Shown here one piece after another: positions 18,481-26,979 of a stretch of DNA of 64,000 nt. The stretch's first letter is position 1. The number at the start of each line of letters is the position of its first letter. The notes under the pieces were generated by a model. The model was given only the letters and a program-made list of their open reading frames with translations. It was not told the DNA's origin and ran no database searches. The position numbers were made by a program, and so were the translations under genes. Source of the stretch: Buttiauxella massiliensis (GTDB taxonomy: Bacteria > Pseudomonadota > Gammaproteobacteria > Enterobacterales > Enterobacteriaceae); assembly GCF_902500225.1 (NCBI RefSeq), contig NZ_LR722651.1, forward strand, positions 186,001-250,000, written 5' to 3'.

Positions 18481-19803
18481 ATGCAAGCCTATTTCGACCA
18501 ACTTGAACGCGTACGTTTTGAAGGTACCAAATCCACTAATCCTCTGGCATTCCGCCACTACAATCCGGACGAAATCGTTCTGGGTAAACGCATGGAAGAA
18601 CACCTGCGCTTTGCTGCCTGTTACTGGCATAACTTCTGCTGGAATGGCACGGATATGTTTGGTTCCGGTTCCTTTGAGCGTCCCTGGCTGCAAGCAGGCG
18701 ATGCATTAGGTCTGGCAAAACAGAAAGCTGACGTGGCGTTTGAATTCTTCCACAAGTTGAATGTGCCGTATTACTGCTTCCACGATGTAGACGTTTCACC
18801 AGAAGGTGCGTCTCTGAAAGAGTATCTGAACAACTTCGCGCAAATGACCGAAGTGCTGGCGCAAAAGCAGCAAGAAAGTGGTGTGAAATTGCTGTGGGGT
18901 ACTGCCAACTGCTTTACCAACCCACGTTTTGGTGCCGGTGCGGCAACCAACCCGGATCCAGAAGTATTTTCCTGGGCTGCCACACAAGTAGTAACGGCAA
19001 TGAATGCCACTCACAAACTGGGCGGTGAAAACTATGTACTTTGGGGTGGCCGTGAAGGTTACGAATCCCTGCTCAATACCGATTTGCGTCAAGAGCGCGA
19101 GCAAATTGGCCGCTTCTTGCAAATGGTTGTTGAGCACAAACACAAAATTGGTTTCCGTGGCACGTTGCTTATCGAACCAAAACCACAAGAACCAACGAAG
19201 CATCAGTACGATTACGATGTCGCCACGGTTTATGGTTTCCTGAAACAATTTGGTCTGGAAAAAGAGATCAAAGTAAATATTGAAGCAAACCACGCAACAC
19301 TTGCGGGTCACTCATTCCATCACGAAATCGCCAGTGCTATTGCCCTGGGCATCTTTGGTTCGGTTGATGCCAACCGTGGCGACCCGCAACTGGGCTGGGA
19401 TACCGACCAGTTCCCAAATAGCGTGGAAGAAAATTCATTAGTGATGTACGAAATCCTTAAAGCAGGTGGTTTCACCACGGGCGGCCTGAACTTTGATGCC
19501 AAAGTGCGTCGTCAAAGCACCGATAAGTACGACCTGTTCTATGGTCATATTGGTGCGATGGACGTAATGGCGCTGTCGCTGAAAATTGCTGCGCGCATGA
19601 TTGAAGATGGTGAACTGGATAAGCGTGTTGCGAAGCGTTATGCCGGTTGGAATGGTGAACTGGGCCAGCAAATTCTGAAAGGACAAATGTCTCTTGCGCA
19701 GATTGCACAGTACGCTGAGCAGCATAACCTGGCGCCGCAGCACCAGAGTGGTCATCAGGAACTGCTGGAAAACCTGGTGAATCATTATCTGTTTGATAAA
19801 TAA
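18481..19803 (+). CDS. xylA: Xylose isomerase XylA
   Basis: 440 residues from ATG 18481, equal to E. coli XylA; GGAG lies about six bases upstream and [18 protein letters not shown] fits the E. coli start, so the ten extra codons at the frame's 5' end are not used. It isomerises D-xylose to D-xylulose with two divalent metals. Family features are [12 protein letters not shown] (written [13 protein letters not shown] here, catalytic His), [32 protein letters not shown] and [14 protein letters not shown], which contain the metal ligands. First gene of xylAB; an ERIC element intervenes before xylB. Cytoplasmic. Confidence 0.98.
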   Translation: MQAYFDQLERVRFEGTKSTNPLAFRHYNPDEIVLGKRMEEHLRFAACYWHNFCWNGTDMFGSGSFERPWLQAGDALGLAKQKADVAFEFFHKLNVPYYCFHDVDVSPEGASLKEYLNNFAQMTEVLAQKQQESGVKLLWGTANCFTNPRFGAGAATNPDPEVFSWAATQVVTAMNATHKLGGENYVLWGGREGYESLLNTDLRQEREQIGRFLQMVVEHKHKIGFRGTLLIEPKPQEPTKHQYDYDVATVYGFLKQFGLEKEIKVNIEANHATLAGHSFHHEIASAIALGIFGSVDANRGDPQLGWDTDQFPNSVEENSLVMYEILKAGGFTTGGLNFDAKVRRQSTDKYDLFYGHIGAMDVMALSLKIAARMIEDGELDKRVAKRYAGWNGELGQQILKGQMSLAQIAQYAEQHNLAPQHQSGHQELLENLVNHYLFDK

Positions 19804-19845
19804 ATATAAGTCGTAGTCATGAAGTGCAACCTGTAGCGAATGCTC

Positions 19846-19968
19846 TAAATAACTCGAGTTGCAGATAGACGGCAAAGGCTCGAATCCCCAGGAGCTTACA
19901 TAAGTAAGTGGCTGGGGGTGAGATCCTGCCGCCAACTCCCCTGCAACTTGAAGTATGACGGGCGTATA
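19846..19968. repeat. ERIC element between xylA and xylB
   Basis: A near-consensus ERIC: core CCCCAGGAGCTTACATAAG then TAAGTGGCTGGGGGTGAG, with inverted terminal arms AACTCGAGTTGCAG and CTGCAACTTGAAGTATGACG. Being transcribed inside the xylAB operon, it could modulate mRNA stability between the genes. Confidence 0.93.
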
Positions 19969-19981
19969 AGTAGGAGTCGGT

Positions 19982-21436
19982 ATGTATATCGGAATCGATC
20001 TCGGAACATCGGGTGTTAAAGCCATTTTGCTCAATGAGCAAGGTGACGTACTGGCATCACAGACCGAAACGCTGAAAGTGTCACGCCCACATCCATTGTG
20101 GTCGGAACAAGATCCAGAGCACTGGTGGCAAGCCACAGACCGCGCAATGAAAGCACTTGGCGTGCAGCATTCTCTACAGGGCGTGAAAGCACTGGGGATT
20201 GCCGGGCAAATGCATGGGGCCACCCTGCTTGATAAGCAGCAGAAGGTGCTGCGCCCCGCAATTTTATGGAATGACGGCCGCTGTAGTGAAGAATGTGCGC
20301 TGCTGGAAGCTGCCGTACCTGAATCACGTGAGATTACCGGCAACCTGATGATGCCGGGTTTTACTGCACCAAAGCTGTTGTGGGTTCAGCGCCATGAGCC
20401 TGAGGTTTTCGCGCAAATCGATAAGGTCCTGTTACCGAAAGATTATCTGCGTTTGCGTATGACCGGCGTATTTGCCAGTGACATGTCAGATGCCGCAGGC
20501 ACCATGTGGTTGGATGTCGCAAAGAGAGACTGGAGCGACAAAATGCTCGACGCCTGCCAACTCAATCGCCAGCAAATGCCTGGCCTTTATGAAGGCAGTG
20601 AAATAACCGGTACGTTGAAAGAAGACGTGGCTAAGGCTTGGAATATGTCCGCTGTGCCAGTTGTTGCAGGCGGTGGAGATAACGCAGCAGGAGCCGTTGG
20701 CGTGGGCATGATGGATGTCGGCCAGGCAATGTTGTCGCTAGGCACATCAGGCGTTTACTTCGCCGTTAGCGATGGTTTCCGCAGTCAGCCTGAAAGTGCC
20801 GTTCACAGCTTCTGCCATGCATTACCCAATCGCTGGCATTTAATGTCTGTGATGTTAAGCGCCGCATCGTGTCTCGATTGGGCAGCAAAACTGACTGGCC
20901 TGGGCACCGTTCCGGCATTACTGGCAGCCGCTGAAAAAGCCGATGAAGAAGCGGGAGATATTTGGTTCCTGCCATATCTTTCAGGTGAGCGCACACCACA
21001 CAACAATCCGCGGGCAAAAGGGGTTTTCTTTGGCCTGACGCATCAGCATGGTCCGGCAGAACTTGCCCGCGCCGTGCTTGAAGGCGTGGGTTATGCGCTG
21101 GCAGATGGTATGGACGTCGTTCATTCCTGTGGAGTGACACCACAAAGCGTGACGCTAATCGGAGGCGGTGCGCGTAGCCCTTACTGGCGGCAAATACTGG
21201 CGGATATCAGCGGGCAAACGCTGGATTACCGTACGGGGGGGGATGTTGGCCCAGCGCTGGGTGCGGCGCGTCTGGCACAAATCGCGGTATCACCGGAGAA
21301 ACCTTTGCAGTCACTGCTTCCGCAGTTAGCGCTTGAGCAACAGCACAAGCCGGATATGGCTCGCCATGAGTATTACAAAGCGCGGCGTAAAGTCTTTAAC
21401 CAGATTTATCAGCAGTTATTGCCGTTGATGTCGTGA
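19982..21436 (+). CDS. xylB: Xylulokinase XylB
   Basis: 484 residues, exactly the E. coli length. It is a FGGY-family sugar kinase phosphorylating D-xylulose to xylulose-5-phosphate. N-terminal MYIGIDLGTSGVKAILL is the phosphate-1 motif, GIAGQMHGATLLD and GDNAAGAVGVGMM contribute the substrate site and catalytic Asp, and LIGGGARSPYWRQILADI is the FGGY C-terminal signature. GGAG about seven bases before the ATG supports the start. It follows xylA across the ERIC element. A hairpin terminator follows. In E. coli the next genes differ; here the gluconate genes come next. Confidence 0.97.
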   Translation: MYIGIDLGTSGVKAILLNEQGDVLASQTETLKVSRPHPLWSEQDPEHWWQATDRAMKALGVQHSLQGVKALGIAGQMHGATLLDKQQKVLRPAILWNDGRCSEECALLEAAVPESREITGNLMMPGFTAPKLLWVQRHEPEVFAQIDKVLLPKDYLRLRMTGVFASDMSDAAGTMWLDVAKRDWSDKMLDACQLNRQQMPGLYEGSEITGTLKEDVAKAWNMSAVPVVAGGGDNAAGAVGVGMMDVGQAMLSLGTSGVYFAVSDGFRSQPESAVHSFCHALPNRWHLMSVMLSAASCLDWAAKLTGLGTVPALLAAAEKADEEAGDIWFLPYLSGERTPHNNPRAKGVFFGLTHQHGPAELARAVLEGVGYALADGMDVVHSCGVTPQSVTLIGGGARSPYWRQILADISGQTLDYRTGGDVGPALGAARLAQIAVSPEKPLQSLLPQLALEQQHKPDMARHEYYKARRKVFNQIYQQLLPLMS

Positions 21437-21453
21437 AGGTGTTTTGAAAAGCA

Positions 21454-21485
21454 TGACGCTCTGGGTTTGCCAGAGCGTCAAATTT
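21454..21485. terminator. Hairpin terminator after xylB
   Basis: TGACGCTCTGG (21454-21464), loop GTTTG, CCAGAGCGTCA (21470-21480), then AATTT. An 11-base-pair perfect stem between convergent xylB and gntU; the U-run is short. Confidence 0.75.
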
Positions 21486-21520
21486 ATGTCGGGTGACGCT
21501 ACGCTTTTCCGACCTACGAG
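21486..21520. repeat. REP-like unit at the xylB/gntU junction
   Basis: GTCGGGTGACGCTACGCTTT then TCCGACCTACGAG forms an imperfect REP-type palindrome running into the last codons of gntU. It marks the boundary where gene order departs from E. coli. Confidence 0.5.
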
Positions 21521-22854
21521 AGCAGCGTAAAAGCAATCATCCCAACAACCGCACCCGTGGTGCCGAGGATGGTTTCCATCATGGTCCAGGTCTTCAGGGT
21601 TTGCCCTTCGGTTGCACCAGTGAACTTACCAAACAACCAGAAACCAGCGTCGTTAACGTGGCTCACAACAATAGAACCACCCGCGATACAAATCGACAAA
21701 GCAGCCATTTGCGCGCCGTTATAGTTCAGTTGTTCAATAACCGGCATCACAAGACCAACGGCGGTCAGGCAAGCAACGGTTGCGGAGCCCTGAATAATGC
21801 GAACCGCAGCAGCCAGCACAAAGCAGGTTAAAGCAATGGGCAAACCTAAACCCGTCAGTGCTTCACCCAGTGCAGGGCCTACGCCTGAGTCCACAAGTAC
21901 TTGTTTAAATACCCCGCCCGCACCGATAACCAGCAAGATAATGCCAGCCGGTTGCAGCGCGTGGCCGCAGATTTCCATGACCTTTTCTTTCGCCATTCCC
22001 TGACGATATGCCAGGCCATAAATAGCAACCAGACACGCCACCAGAATCGCGGTGAACGGATGGCCAATAAACTCAAGCCATTCGTACAGCGTGGAACCCT
22101 GTTCGACGAAACGTGCAGCGATGGTTTTCATCCCAACCAACACCAGCGGCAGCAGGATCAGCGACAGGCTGAAGCCGAACGATGGCAGTTTGCCTTCGCC
22201 CAGATGCGGTTCGGTGATGTCGTCAGGAATATGCAGCTCGACGTATTTACTGATGAAGTTACCAAACAACGGCCCGGCAATAATCATACTCGGAATGGCG
22301 GCGCACAGGCCCAGCAGAATCATCCAGCCAAAATCGGCATGCATTTGGGAAGCCAGTAGCATTGGCGCTGGCCCTGGCAGCAGAAACGCGGCGGCTGCGG
22401 CGACGCCAGCGAACAGAGGAATAACCAATTTAACCAGGTTTGTTCCGGTGTGGCGGGCCATAGAAAACGCCACGCTAATCAGCAGAACAATGGCAACTTC
22501 GAAGAACAGCGGTAGTGCGCAAATCAAGCCTGCCAGGCCAATTGCGTAATGTGCGCGACTCTTGCCAAAAGCCTTGAGCATTTTGACGGCTATCTGGTCT
22601 ACGGCACCTGTTTCATGAAGAATCTTGCCAAACATCGCACCGAGTGCGACGACGATGGCCAGAAATCCAAGTGTGCCGCCCATGCCCTTTTCCATGGTTG
22701 CCGCGATTTTATCGAGCGGCATCCCGGAAAATATCCCTGCACCAATTGAAACCACCATCAAAGCGACGAAGGCATGCATACGCGCCTTCATCACTAAAAA
22801 CAACAGCAGTAAAACCGAACCTACCGCTGTTAAAACAAGTGTTAATGTACTCAC
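21514..22854 (-). CDS. gntU: Low-affinity gluconate permease GntU
   Basis: 446 residues with about 12 membrane helices, full-length match to E. coli GntU of the GntP gluconate:H+ symporter family. Typical segments are LPLFFEVAIVLLISVAFSMA, FLLPGPAPMLLASQM and VSHVNDAGFWLFG. It imports D-gluconate across the inner membrane, feeding GntK. The ATG overlaps the gntK stop by four bases (ATGA), so gntKU is translationally coupled. Regulation by GntR and catabolite repression is expected from the operators upstream of gntK. E. coli GntU is preceded by an attenuator-like region; none was looked for beyond the overlap. Confidence 0.96.
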   Translation of the reverse strand: MSTLTLVLTAVGSVLLLLFLVMKARMHAFVALMVVSIGAGIFSGMPLDKIAATMEKGMGGTLGFLAIVVALGAMFGKILHETGAVDQIAVKMLKAFGKSRAHYAIGLAGLICALPLFFEVAIVLLISVAFSMARHTGTNLVKLVIPLFAGVAAAAAFLLPGPAPMLLASQMHADFGWMILLGLCAAIPSMIIAGPLFGNFISKYVELHIPDDITEPHLGEGKLPSFGFSLSLILLPLVLVGMKTIAARFVEQGSTLYEWLEFIGHPFTAILVACLVAIYGLAYRQGMAKEKVMEICGHALQPAGIILLVIGAGGVFKQVLVDSGVGPALGEALTGLGLPIALTCFVLAAAVRIIQGSATVACLTAVGLVMPVIEQLNYNGAQMAALSICIAGGSIVVSHVNDAGFWLFGKFTGATEGQTLKTWTMMETILGTTGAVVGMIAFTLLS

Positions 22855-23384
22855 TGCGCACTGCCTTTATTAATCACATCAATAGTGCTGGCCACCACGC
22901 CTTCCAGCGTTTGGTCAATATCCACCACCAGAACATCAGGTTCATCAGACTTTGGTTCTTCCAGCGTTTCAAACTGAGTGACCAACATTTGAGTTTTGAA
23001 GAAGTGACCTTTACGTGCTTTCAGACGGTTTTCAATCACTTCAAAATCCCCTTTCATGTAGATGAAAGAGAGATTTGGGTTACCGTCGCGCAATTGGTCG
23101 CGATAAACCTTTTTCAGTGCGGAGCAAACAATCAGGGAGACTTTATTGGTGCGTTGCATGGCGAAAGCCGCGTCGTTTAACGCTTGCAGCCATGGTTTGC
23201 GGTCTTCGTCGTTGAGCGGCTCGCCTGATGCCATTTTCATAATATTGCAGCGCGGGTGAAGGAAATCGCCATCGAGGAACGCGGCTTTGAGTTGATGTGC
23301 AACTTCGCTTGCAACAGCAGATTTACCGCTGCCAGAGACGCCCATCAGGACGTAGATGTGGTTTTCGTGGTTGGTAGTGCTCAT
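22851..23384 (-). CDS. gntK: Gluconate kinase GntK (thermoresistant gluconokinase)
   Basis: 177 residues against 175 in E. coli. The P-loop GVSGSGKS is at residues 15-22, followed by the gluconokinase segment AAFLDGDFLHPRCNIMKMASG and VCSALKKVYRD. It phosphorylates gluconate to 6-phosphogluconate, the entry to the Entner-Doudoroff and pentose phosphate pathways. First gene of gntKU, with tandem GntR-type operators just upstream. Arg-to-Cys in HPRCNI (E. coli HPRRNI) is a small divergence near the substrate site. Cytoplasmic. Confidence 0.97.
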   Translation of the reverse strand: MSTTNHENHIYVLMGVSGSGKSAVASEVAHQLKAAFLDGDFLHPRCNIMKMASGEPLNDEDRKPWLQALNDAAFAMQRTNKVSLIVCSALKKVYRDQLRDGNPNLSFIYMKGDFEVIENRLKARKGHFFKTQMLVTQFETLEEPKSDEPDVLVVDIDQTLEGVVASTIDVINKGSAQ

Positions 23385-23410
23385 AGCGTAGCTCCGACGG
23401 ACGAGGTGCT

Positions 23411-23436
23411 GTTACGGGTAACTGTTATCGGTAACA
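23411..23436. promoter_or_regulatory. Tandem GntR operators upstream of gntK
   Basis: Two adjacent palindromic sequences, GTTACGGGTAAC (23411-23422) and GTTATCGGTAAC (23424-23435), match the GntR operator pattern (GTTACCGATAAC-like) of E. coli gntKU. They lie 27-52 bases before the gntK start, overlapping the expected promoter, so GntR would block transcription without gluconate. Confidence 0.8.
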
Positions 23437-23523
23437 TTGTCCAGAGAGCTTCAGCAATTAGCAATAACCATTAGCTTGCAAAGTGTATAAGTGTGAACTA
23501 AATCAAAAAAACAGTGCGTAAAT

Positions 23524-23562
23524 ATTCCGAGTTGCAGCCAACTCGCCGCAACCTGAAACATT
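23524..23562. repeat. Probable internally deleted ERIC remnant
   Basis: ATTCCGAGTTGCAG joined to CCAACTCGCCGCAACCTGAAA carries only the two terminal arms of an ERIC (compare AACTCGAGTTGCAG and CCAACTCCCCTGCAACTTGAA of the copy at 19846) with the middle about 75 bases missing. It lies three bases beyond the gntR stop. Confidence 0.5.
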
Positions 23563-23565
23563 TTG

Positions 23566-24561
23566 TTAAATCGAGCCGCCCGGTGAAAGGGTAAAACCTA
23601 AATCGAGCATCTGCGGTGTGACCGTTTCGCCACGTATCCGCGCCAGCAAACGCTCCGCACCAATACGCCCCATACGTTCACGCGGCGTTAATACGCTGGC
23701 AAGACGCGGTTCCATCACCTGGCCGATGTCGTGACCGTGGAAACCGGCAATCGCCATATCCTTCGGAATGCTTAAACCCTGGCGCTGGCATTCAAACGCC
23801 GCCCCAATGGCTAAGTCATCGTTGGTACAAAAGATGCTGTCGAGCTGCGGGTATTCGCGGCGCGCCTGGCGGAACAGTTCGATACCAGTGGAGTAAGAAG
23901 AGGATTGTTCAACCATCACGCTGTAAGGCACCAGGCCCGCATCCAGCATCGCTTGCTCGTAGCCTTTTCTCTTGATCACTGTACGTTCATCCAGGCGAGC
24001 GCCGAGGTATGCAACGTGGCGGTGGCCGCGAGCGATAATCGCCGCCGTCATCTGGCGAGCCGCTTCAAAGTTATCGAAGCCGACCGCGATGTCGAGGCAC
24101 GGGGAAATGCTGTCCATCAGTTCCACAACCGGAATGCCCGCCACTTCAATCATCTTTAACGTGCGTGGGGTATGGGTGCGTTCGGTGAGGATCAGTCCGT
24201 CGATATTCCAGGAAAGCATCGATTCCAGGCGCTCTTCTTCCAGCTCCGGTTTATAGCCGTAGTGGGCAAGCATGGTCTGGTAGCCGTAGGCATCAATCAC
24301 GTTTTCAATGCCGCGTAATACTTCGGCGAAAACCTGGTTGGTCAGCGAGGGCAATAACACGCCGATGGCGCGGCTGGTCGAGTTGGAAAGGATGTCTGGT
24401 GCGCGGTTAGGAATGTAGCCAAGTTCATCAAGGGCTGCGGCAATTTTTACCTGTAACGCAGCAGAAACCTGGTCAGGGTTACGCAAAAAGCGGCTGACGG
24501 TCATTTTTGTTATGCCAACGCGATCTGCAACGTCCTGTAATACCGGTCTTTTCTTTTTCAT
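23566..24561 (-). CDS. gntR: Gluconate repressor GntR
   Basis: 331 residues, the size of E. coli GntR. LacI-family repressor: the N-terminal helix-turn-helix and hinge occupy about residues 1-60 (LQDVADRVGITKMTVSRFLR), and the rest is a periplasmic-binding-protein-like effector domain binding gluconate (SIFCTNDDLAIGAAFECQRQG). It represses gntKU through the tandem operators downstream and, in E. coli, edd-eda. It is read in the same direction as gntKU and separated from it by the operator region. Cytoplasmic, dimeric by family. Confidence 0.96.
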   Translation of the reverse strand: MKKKRPVLQDVADRVGITKMTVSRFLRNPDQVSAALQVKIAAALDELGYIPNRAPDILSNSTSRAIGVLLPSLTNQVFAEVLRGIENVIDAYGYQTMLAHYGYKPELEEERLESMLSWNIDGLILTERTHTPRTLKMIEVAGIPVVELMDSISPCLDIAVGFDNFEAARQMTAAIIARGHRHVAYLGARLDERTVIKRKGYEQAMLDAGLVPYSVMVEQSSSYSTGIELFRQARREYPQLDSIFCTNDDLAIGAAFECQRQGLSIPKDMAIAGFHGHDIGQVMEPRLASVLTPRERMGRIGAERLLARIRGETVTPQMLDLGFTLSPGGSI

Positions 24562-24612
24562 TATCTTGCTGTGCGGGTTATCAATCGACAGCGAAGTTTA
24601 GCACGGACGCAG

Positions 24613-24644
24613 CACAACCTTCCCCAGTTTCGAGGAAGGTTGTG
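24613..24644 (-). terminator. Hairpin between yhhW and gntR
   Basis: CACAACCTTCC (24613-24623), a 10-base loop and GGAAGGTTGTG (24634-24644) give a perfect 11-base-pair stem just past the yhhW stop on the minus strand. There is no strong T-run, so termination is uncertain. Confidence 0.5.
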
Positions 24645-24665
24645 ACCGGTAACTAATGGTAATTC

Positions 24666-25361
24666 TTATACTGGCGGAAGATCGAACAGCAGAATTTCAC
24701 TCGCTTCGTTGGCATGAATCGAAATCGCTTGCTCATCCCACACGGCGATGGCGTCGCTGGTTTTGGCCTGCGTACCATTAATAGAGACATCACCTTTCAC
24801 TACCTGCACCCAAATGCGGCGATCTGCCGGGATCTGGTAGACAGATTGTTCGTCTTTCGCCAAAGCCCAACGCGAGAGTTCCATATCCTGGTTCACTTTC
24901 AGAGAACCGTCACGCGCATCCGGCGACAGTACCAGTTGGCGGCCCTGCGGTGCATCAAAACGACGCTGGTCGTAACGCGGCGTGATGCCTGTTTTTTCTG
25001 GAATGATCCAGATTTGATACAGACGCAGGCGCTCGGTTTTGCTTGGGTTGTACTCGGAGTGAGTAATACCGGTACCGGCGCTCATAATCTGGAATTCACC
25101 CGCTGGAACCTTTTCTTCGTTACCCATGCTGTCGCGGTGCGCTACGGCCCCTTCAAGCACGTAAGTCAGGATTTCCATGTCTTTGTGCGGATGGGTACCG
25201 AACCCTTCACCGGCTTCCACCACATCCTCGTTAATCACACGTAATGCTGAGAAACCCATGAAATTGGCATCGTAATAGTTAGCGAATGAGAAGGTGTGCC
25301 AGCTATCCAACCAACCATGATTCGCATGACCACGTTCTTCAGCTTTTCTTAAAAAGATCAT
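24666..25361 (-). CDS. yhhW: Pirin-family quercetin 2,3-dioxygenase YhhW
   Basis: 231 residues from the ATG at 25361, equal to E. coli YhhW; GGAG sits eight bases before this ATG, while the upstream ATG at 25367 is too close to it. Bicupin pirin fold; metal ligands are expected in GTHPHKDMEIL and the later HSEYNP segment. E. coli YhhW has quercetin dioxygenase activity in vitro; the natural substrate is unknown. Downstream of yhhX on the same strand with a 124-base gap, so probably a separate promoter. Cytoplasmic. Confidence 0.94.
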   Translation of the reverse strand: MIFLRKAEERGHANHGWLDSWHTFSFANYYDANFMGFSALRVINEDVVEAGEGFGTHPHKDMEILTYVLEGAVAHRDSMGNEEKVPAGEFQIMSAGTGITHSEYNPSKTERLRLYQIWIIPEKTGITPRYDQRRFDAPQGRQLVLSPDARDGSLKVNQDMELSRWALAKDEQSVYQIPADRRIWVQVVKGDVSINGTQAKTSDAIAVWDEQAISIHANEASEILLFDLPPV

Positions 25362-25485
25362 CTTCATTTCTCCGCAATTCGTTTGATGGACTAAGTGTGG
25401 ACTCGAATCGGAAATGATCATAGAGGGTGAAAATTGACGCCTCTGTTCAAAAAATGTGAACGAGTCAGAGACGCCAGATTTCAGG

Positions 25486-26523
25486 TTAGGCGAGAGTCAC
25501 TGTAGAGGGGGAAGCTTGCTCGAAACCGCGTTCGAGGATCTCAAGGTTGGTCAATGCTTCAATTTCTCTGACGTAATTTGGTTTGCCATTAAGAATGGTT
25601 TCGTACAGCGCGTCGTATACGCGCCCATAGTCACCCGTTTCCGGCTTCAGCTCTTCGCGCACAGTTTCACCCGCGTCGTTCACATACTCAAGCACGCCGA
25701 CGCTGCTGTCTGCGGCAAAGCCCGGTTCGCCCGGCATGATGTACGCCTTCAAACTCGTTTCTTGCTGGTCGATGCCGTATTTAACGAACGAGCCTTTGGT
25801 GCCGTGGACCTGGAATTTCGGATAGTCAATTTTCACCAGGTGGCTGGTTTTGACGATGGCTTTCAGATCGCCATAGAACAGCTGCGCTTCAAAGGTATCG
25901 TCCGGGTTGGCTTTATTACGCACGCTACGAATATCGTAGGCGACGTGGTCCGGGCGGCCAAACAGCGAGATGATTTGGTCCATGGTATGCACGCCGAGGC
26001 CATAGAACGCACCATCTGCCGGCAGCCCTGGTTTAGTTTCCGCAACCGGGCGATACATATCAAAGTGACTTTCAATTTCAACGATATCGCCCAGTTTTCC
26101 GCTTTCGATAGCTTTTTTCATGGTCAGGAAACAGGAGTCAAAACGGCGATTCTGGTAAGGCGTGACGGTCAGCCCTTTGGCTTTCGCCAGTTCGAACAAC
26201 TCTTTGGCTTCAGCAAGTGTCGGGGTAAACGGTTTTTCCACCAGCACATTTTTGCCTGCTTCCAGCGCGCGTTTCGCGTAATCAAAGTGGCTATCCGCGT
26301 GGGTGCAAACCACCACCAGCTTGACCTGCGGGTCGTTCAGCACTTCGTCCAGATCGCTGGTGAAATGAATGTGGCTGTATTCCGGCTGCTGCTCGATGTC
26401 CGGCTTTTCATGGCGGCGGAAGATATGGGCAACGTGGAATTTATCTTTGCGGACCAGAATGTAAGGGAGGTGGTAACGCGTGGTACTTTTGCCAAAACCT
26501 ATAAAAGCGCAGTGTAGGGTCAT
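25486..26523 (-). CDS. yhhX: Gfo/Idh/MocA-family oxidoreductase YhhX
   Basis: 345 residues from the ATG at 26523, matching E. coli YhhX; AAGGAC precedes it and the ten further upstream codons are unlikely to be used. N-terminal NAD(P)-binding Rossmann domain (CAFIGFGKSTTRYH), the family motif AGKNVLVEKPFTPTLAEAKE with the EKP lysine near residue 95, and a C-terminal Gfo/Idh substrate domain (GAFYGLGVHTMDQII with the catalytic-type His). Substrate unknown. It neighbours ryhB as in E. coli. Confidence 0.94.
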   Translation of the reverse strand: MTLHCAFIGFGKSTTRYHLPYILVRKDKFHVAHIFRRHEKPDIEQQPEYSHIHFTSDLDEVLNDPQVKLVVVCTHADSHFDYAKRALEAGKNVLVEKPFTPTLAEAKELFELAKAKGLTVTPYQNRRFDSCFLTMKKAIESGKLGDIVEIESHFDMYRPVAETKPGLPADGAFYGLGVHTMDQIISLFGRPDHVAYDIRSVRNKANPDDTFEAQLFYGDLKAIVKTSHLVKIDYPKFQVHGTKGSFVKYGIDQQETSLKAYIMPGEPGFAADSSVGVLEYVNDAGETVREELKPETGDYGRVYDALYETILNGKPNYVREIEALTNLEILERGFEQASPSTVTLA

Positions 26524-26568
26524 TGCTTCGTCCTTTTTGACTTTGAATTGCAATTACCATACTTGAGA

Positions 26569-26606
26569 CGGAGGCGGATGTCGCGGCGCTAAGCCGTCCT
26601 ACGAAA
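26569..26606. repeat. REP-like unit upstream of yhhX
   Basis: GGCGGATGTCGCGGCGCTAA then GCCGTCCTACGAAAA has the REP arms seen after hycI (GGATGTCGCGGCGCTAA) on the 5' side of yhhX, an unusual place for a REP unit. Confidence 0.5.
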
Positions 26607-26638
26607 ACAATGTTTTTATAATAAAGATCGAGGGTTTT

Positions 26639-26760
26639 GCCCAAATTAGTTGGAGTTGTAGCAAGGCGGCAAGGGAACGAATCCCGATGAGCTTACTTAT
26701 GTAAGTGATTCGGGTGAGTGAGTGCAGCCAACACAGCTACAGCTTCAAATAAGCAGGGCA
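26639..26760. repeat. ERIC element next to ryhB
   Basis: The core GATGAGCTTACTTATGTAAG then TGATTCGGGTGAG, with flanking arms GGAGTTGTAGCAAGGCGGCAA and CAGCTACAGCTTCAAAT, is an ERIC. It ends directly at the A-run that forms the RyhB terminator tail. Confidence 0.88.
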
Positions 26761-26856
26761 AAAAAAAAGCCAGCAGAGCTGGCTAAAGTAATACTGGAAG
26801 CAATGTGAGCAATGTCGTGCTTTCAGGATGTCTCCGTAGGGGTCTCCCCTGAACGC
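26761..26856 (-). ncRNA. ryhB: Small regulatory RNA RyhB
   Basis: Minus-strand sequence of about 96 nt between yhhX and yhhY, the same locus as E. coli ryhB. The RyhB core CTGAAAGCACGACATTGCTC continuing ACATTGCTTCCAGTATTACTT is identical to E. coli, and the RNA ends with an AGCCAGC-AGA-GCTGGCT type hairpin and eight U. The 5' part (GCGTTCAGGGGAGACCCCTA) differs and is a few bases longer than E. coli (90 nt). RyhB acts with Hfq in iron starvation to repress mRNAs of iron-using proteins such as sodB and sdhC. The 5' end is inferred from the alignment and the Fur box just upstream. Confidence 0.93.
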
Positions 26857-26860
26857 ATGG

Positions 26861-26880
26861 CAATAATAATCATTATCATT
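26861..26880 (-). promoter_or_regulatory. Fur box of ryhB
   Basis: The minus-strand sequence AATGATAATGATTATTATTG is a strong match to the 19-base Fur consensus (GATAATGATAATCATTATC), immediately upstream of the RyhB 5' end. It predicts repression by Fe2+-Fur. Confidence 0.88.
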
Positions 26881-26979
26881 CGCACTTGTCTACTTTTTTT
26901 TAGAAATAATTGGCAGTTGACGAAAATTAAAAAGTCAATAATGTTGAAGGGGTTACCTAACCAATTGAGGAGAAAAGGA

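Noticed and set aside
19438-20343. 301-codon minus-strand frame across xylA end, ERIC and xylB start
   Set aside because: It runs through two conserved genes on the other strand and an ERIC; no homology or initiation signal.
25456-26517. 353-codon plus-strand open frame opposite yhhX
   Set aside because: Antisense shadow of a conserved gene; composition (Phe/His/Arg-rich) and lack of a ribosome site argue against coding.
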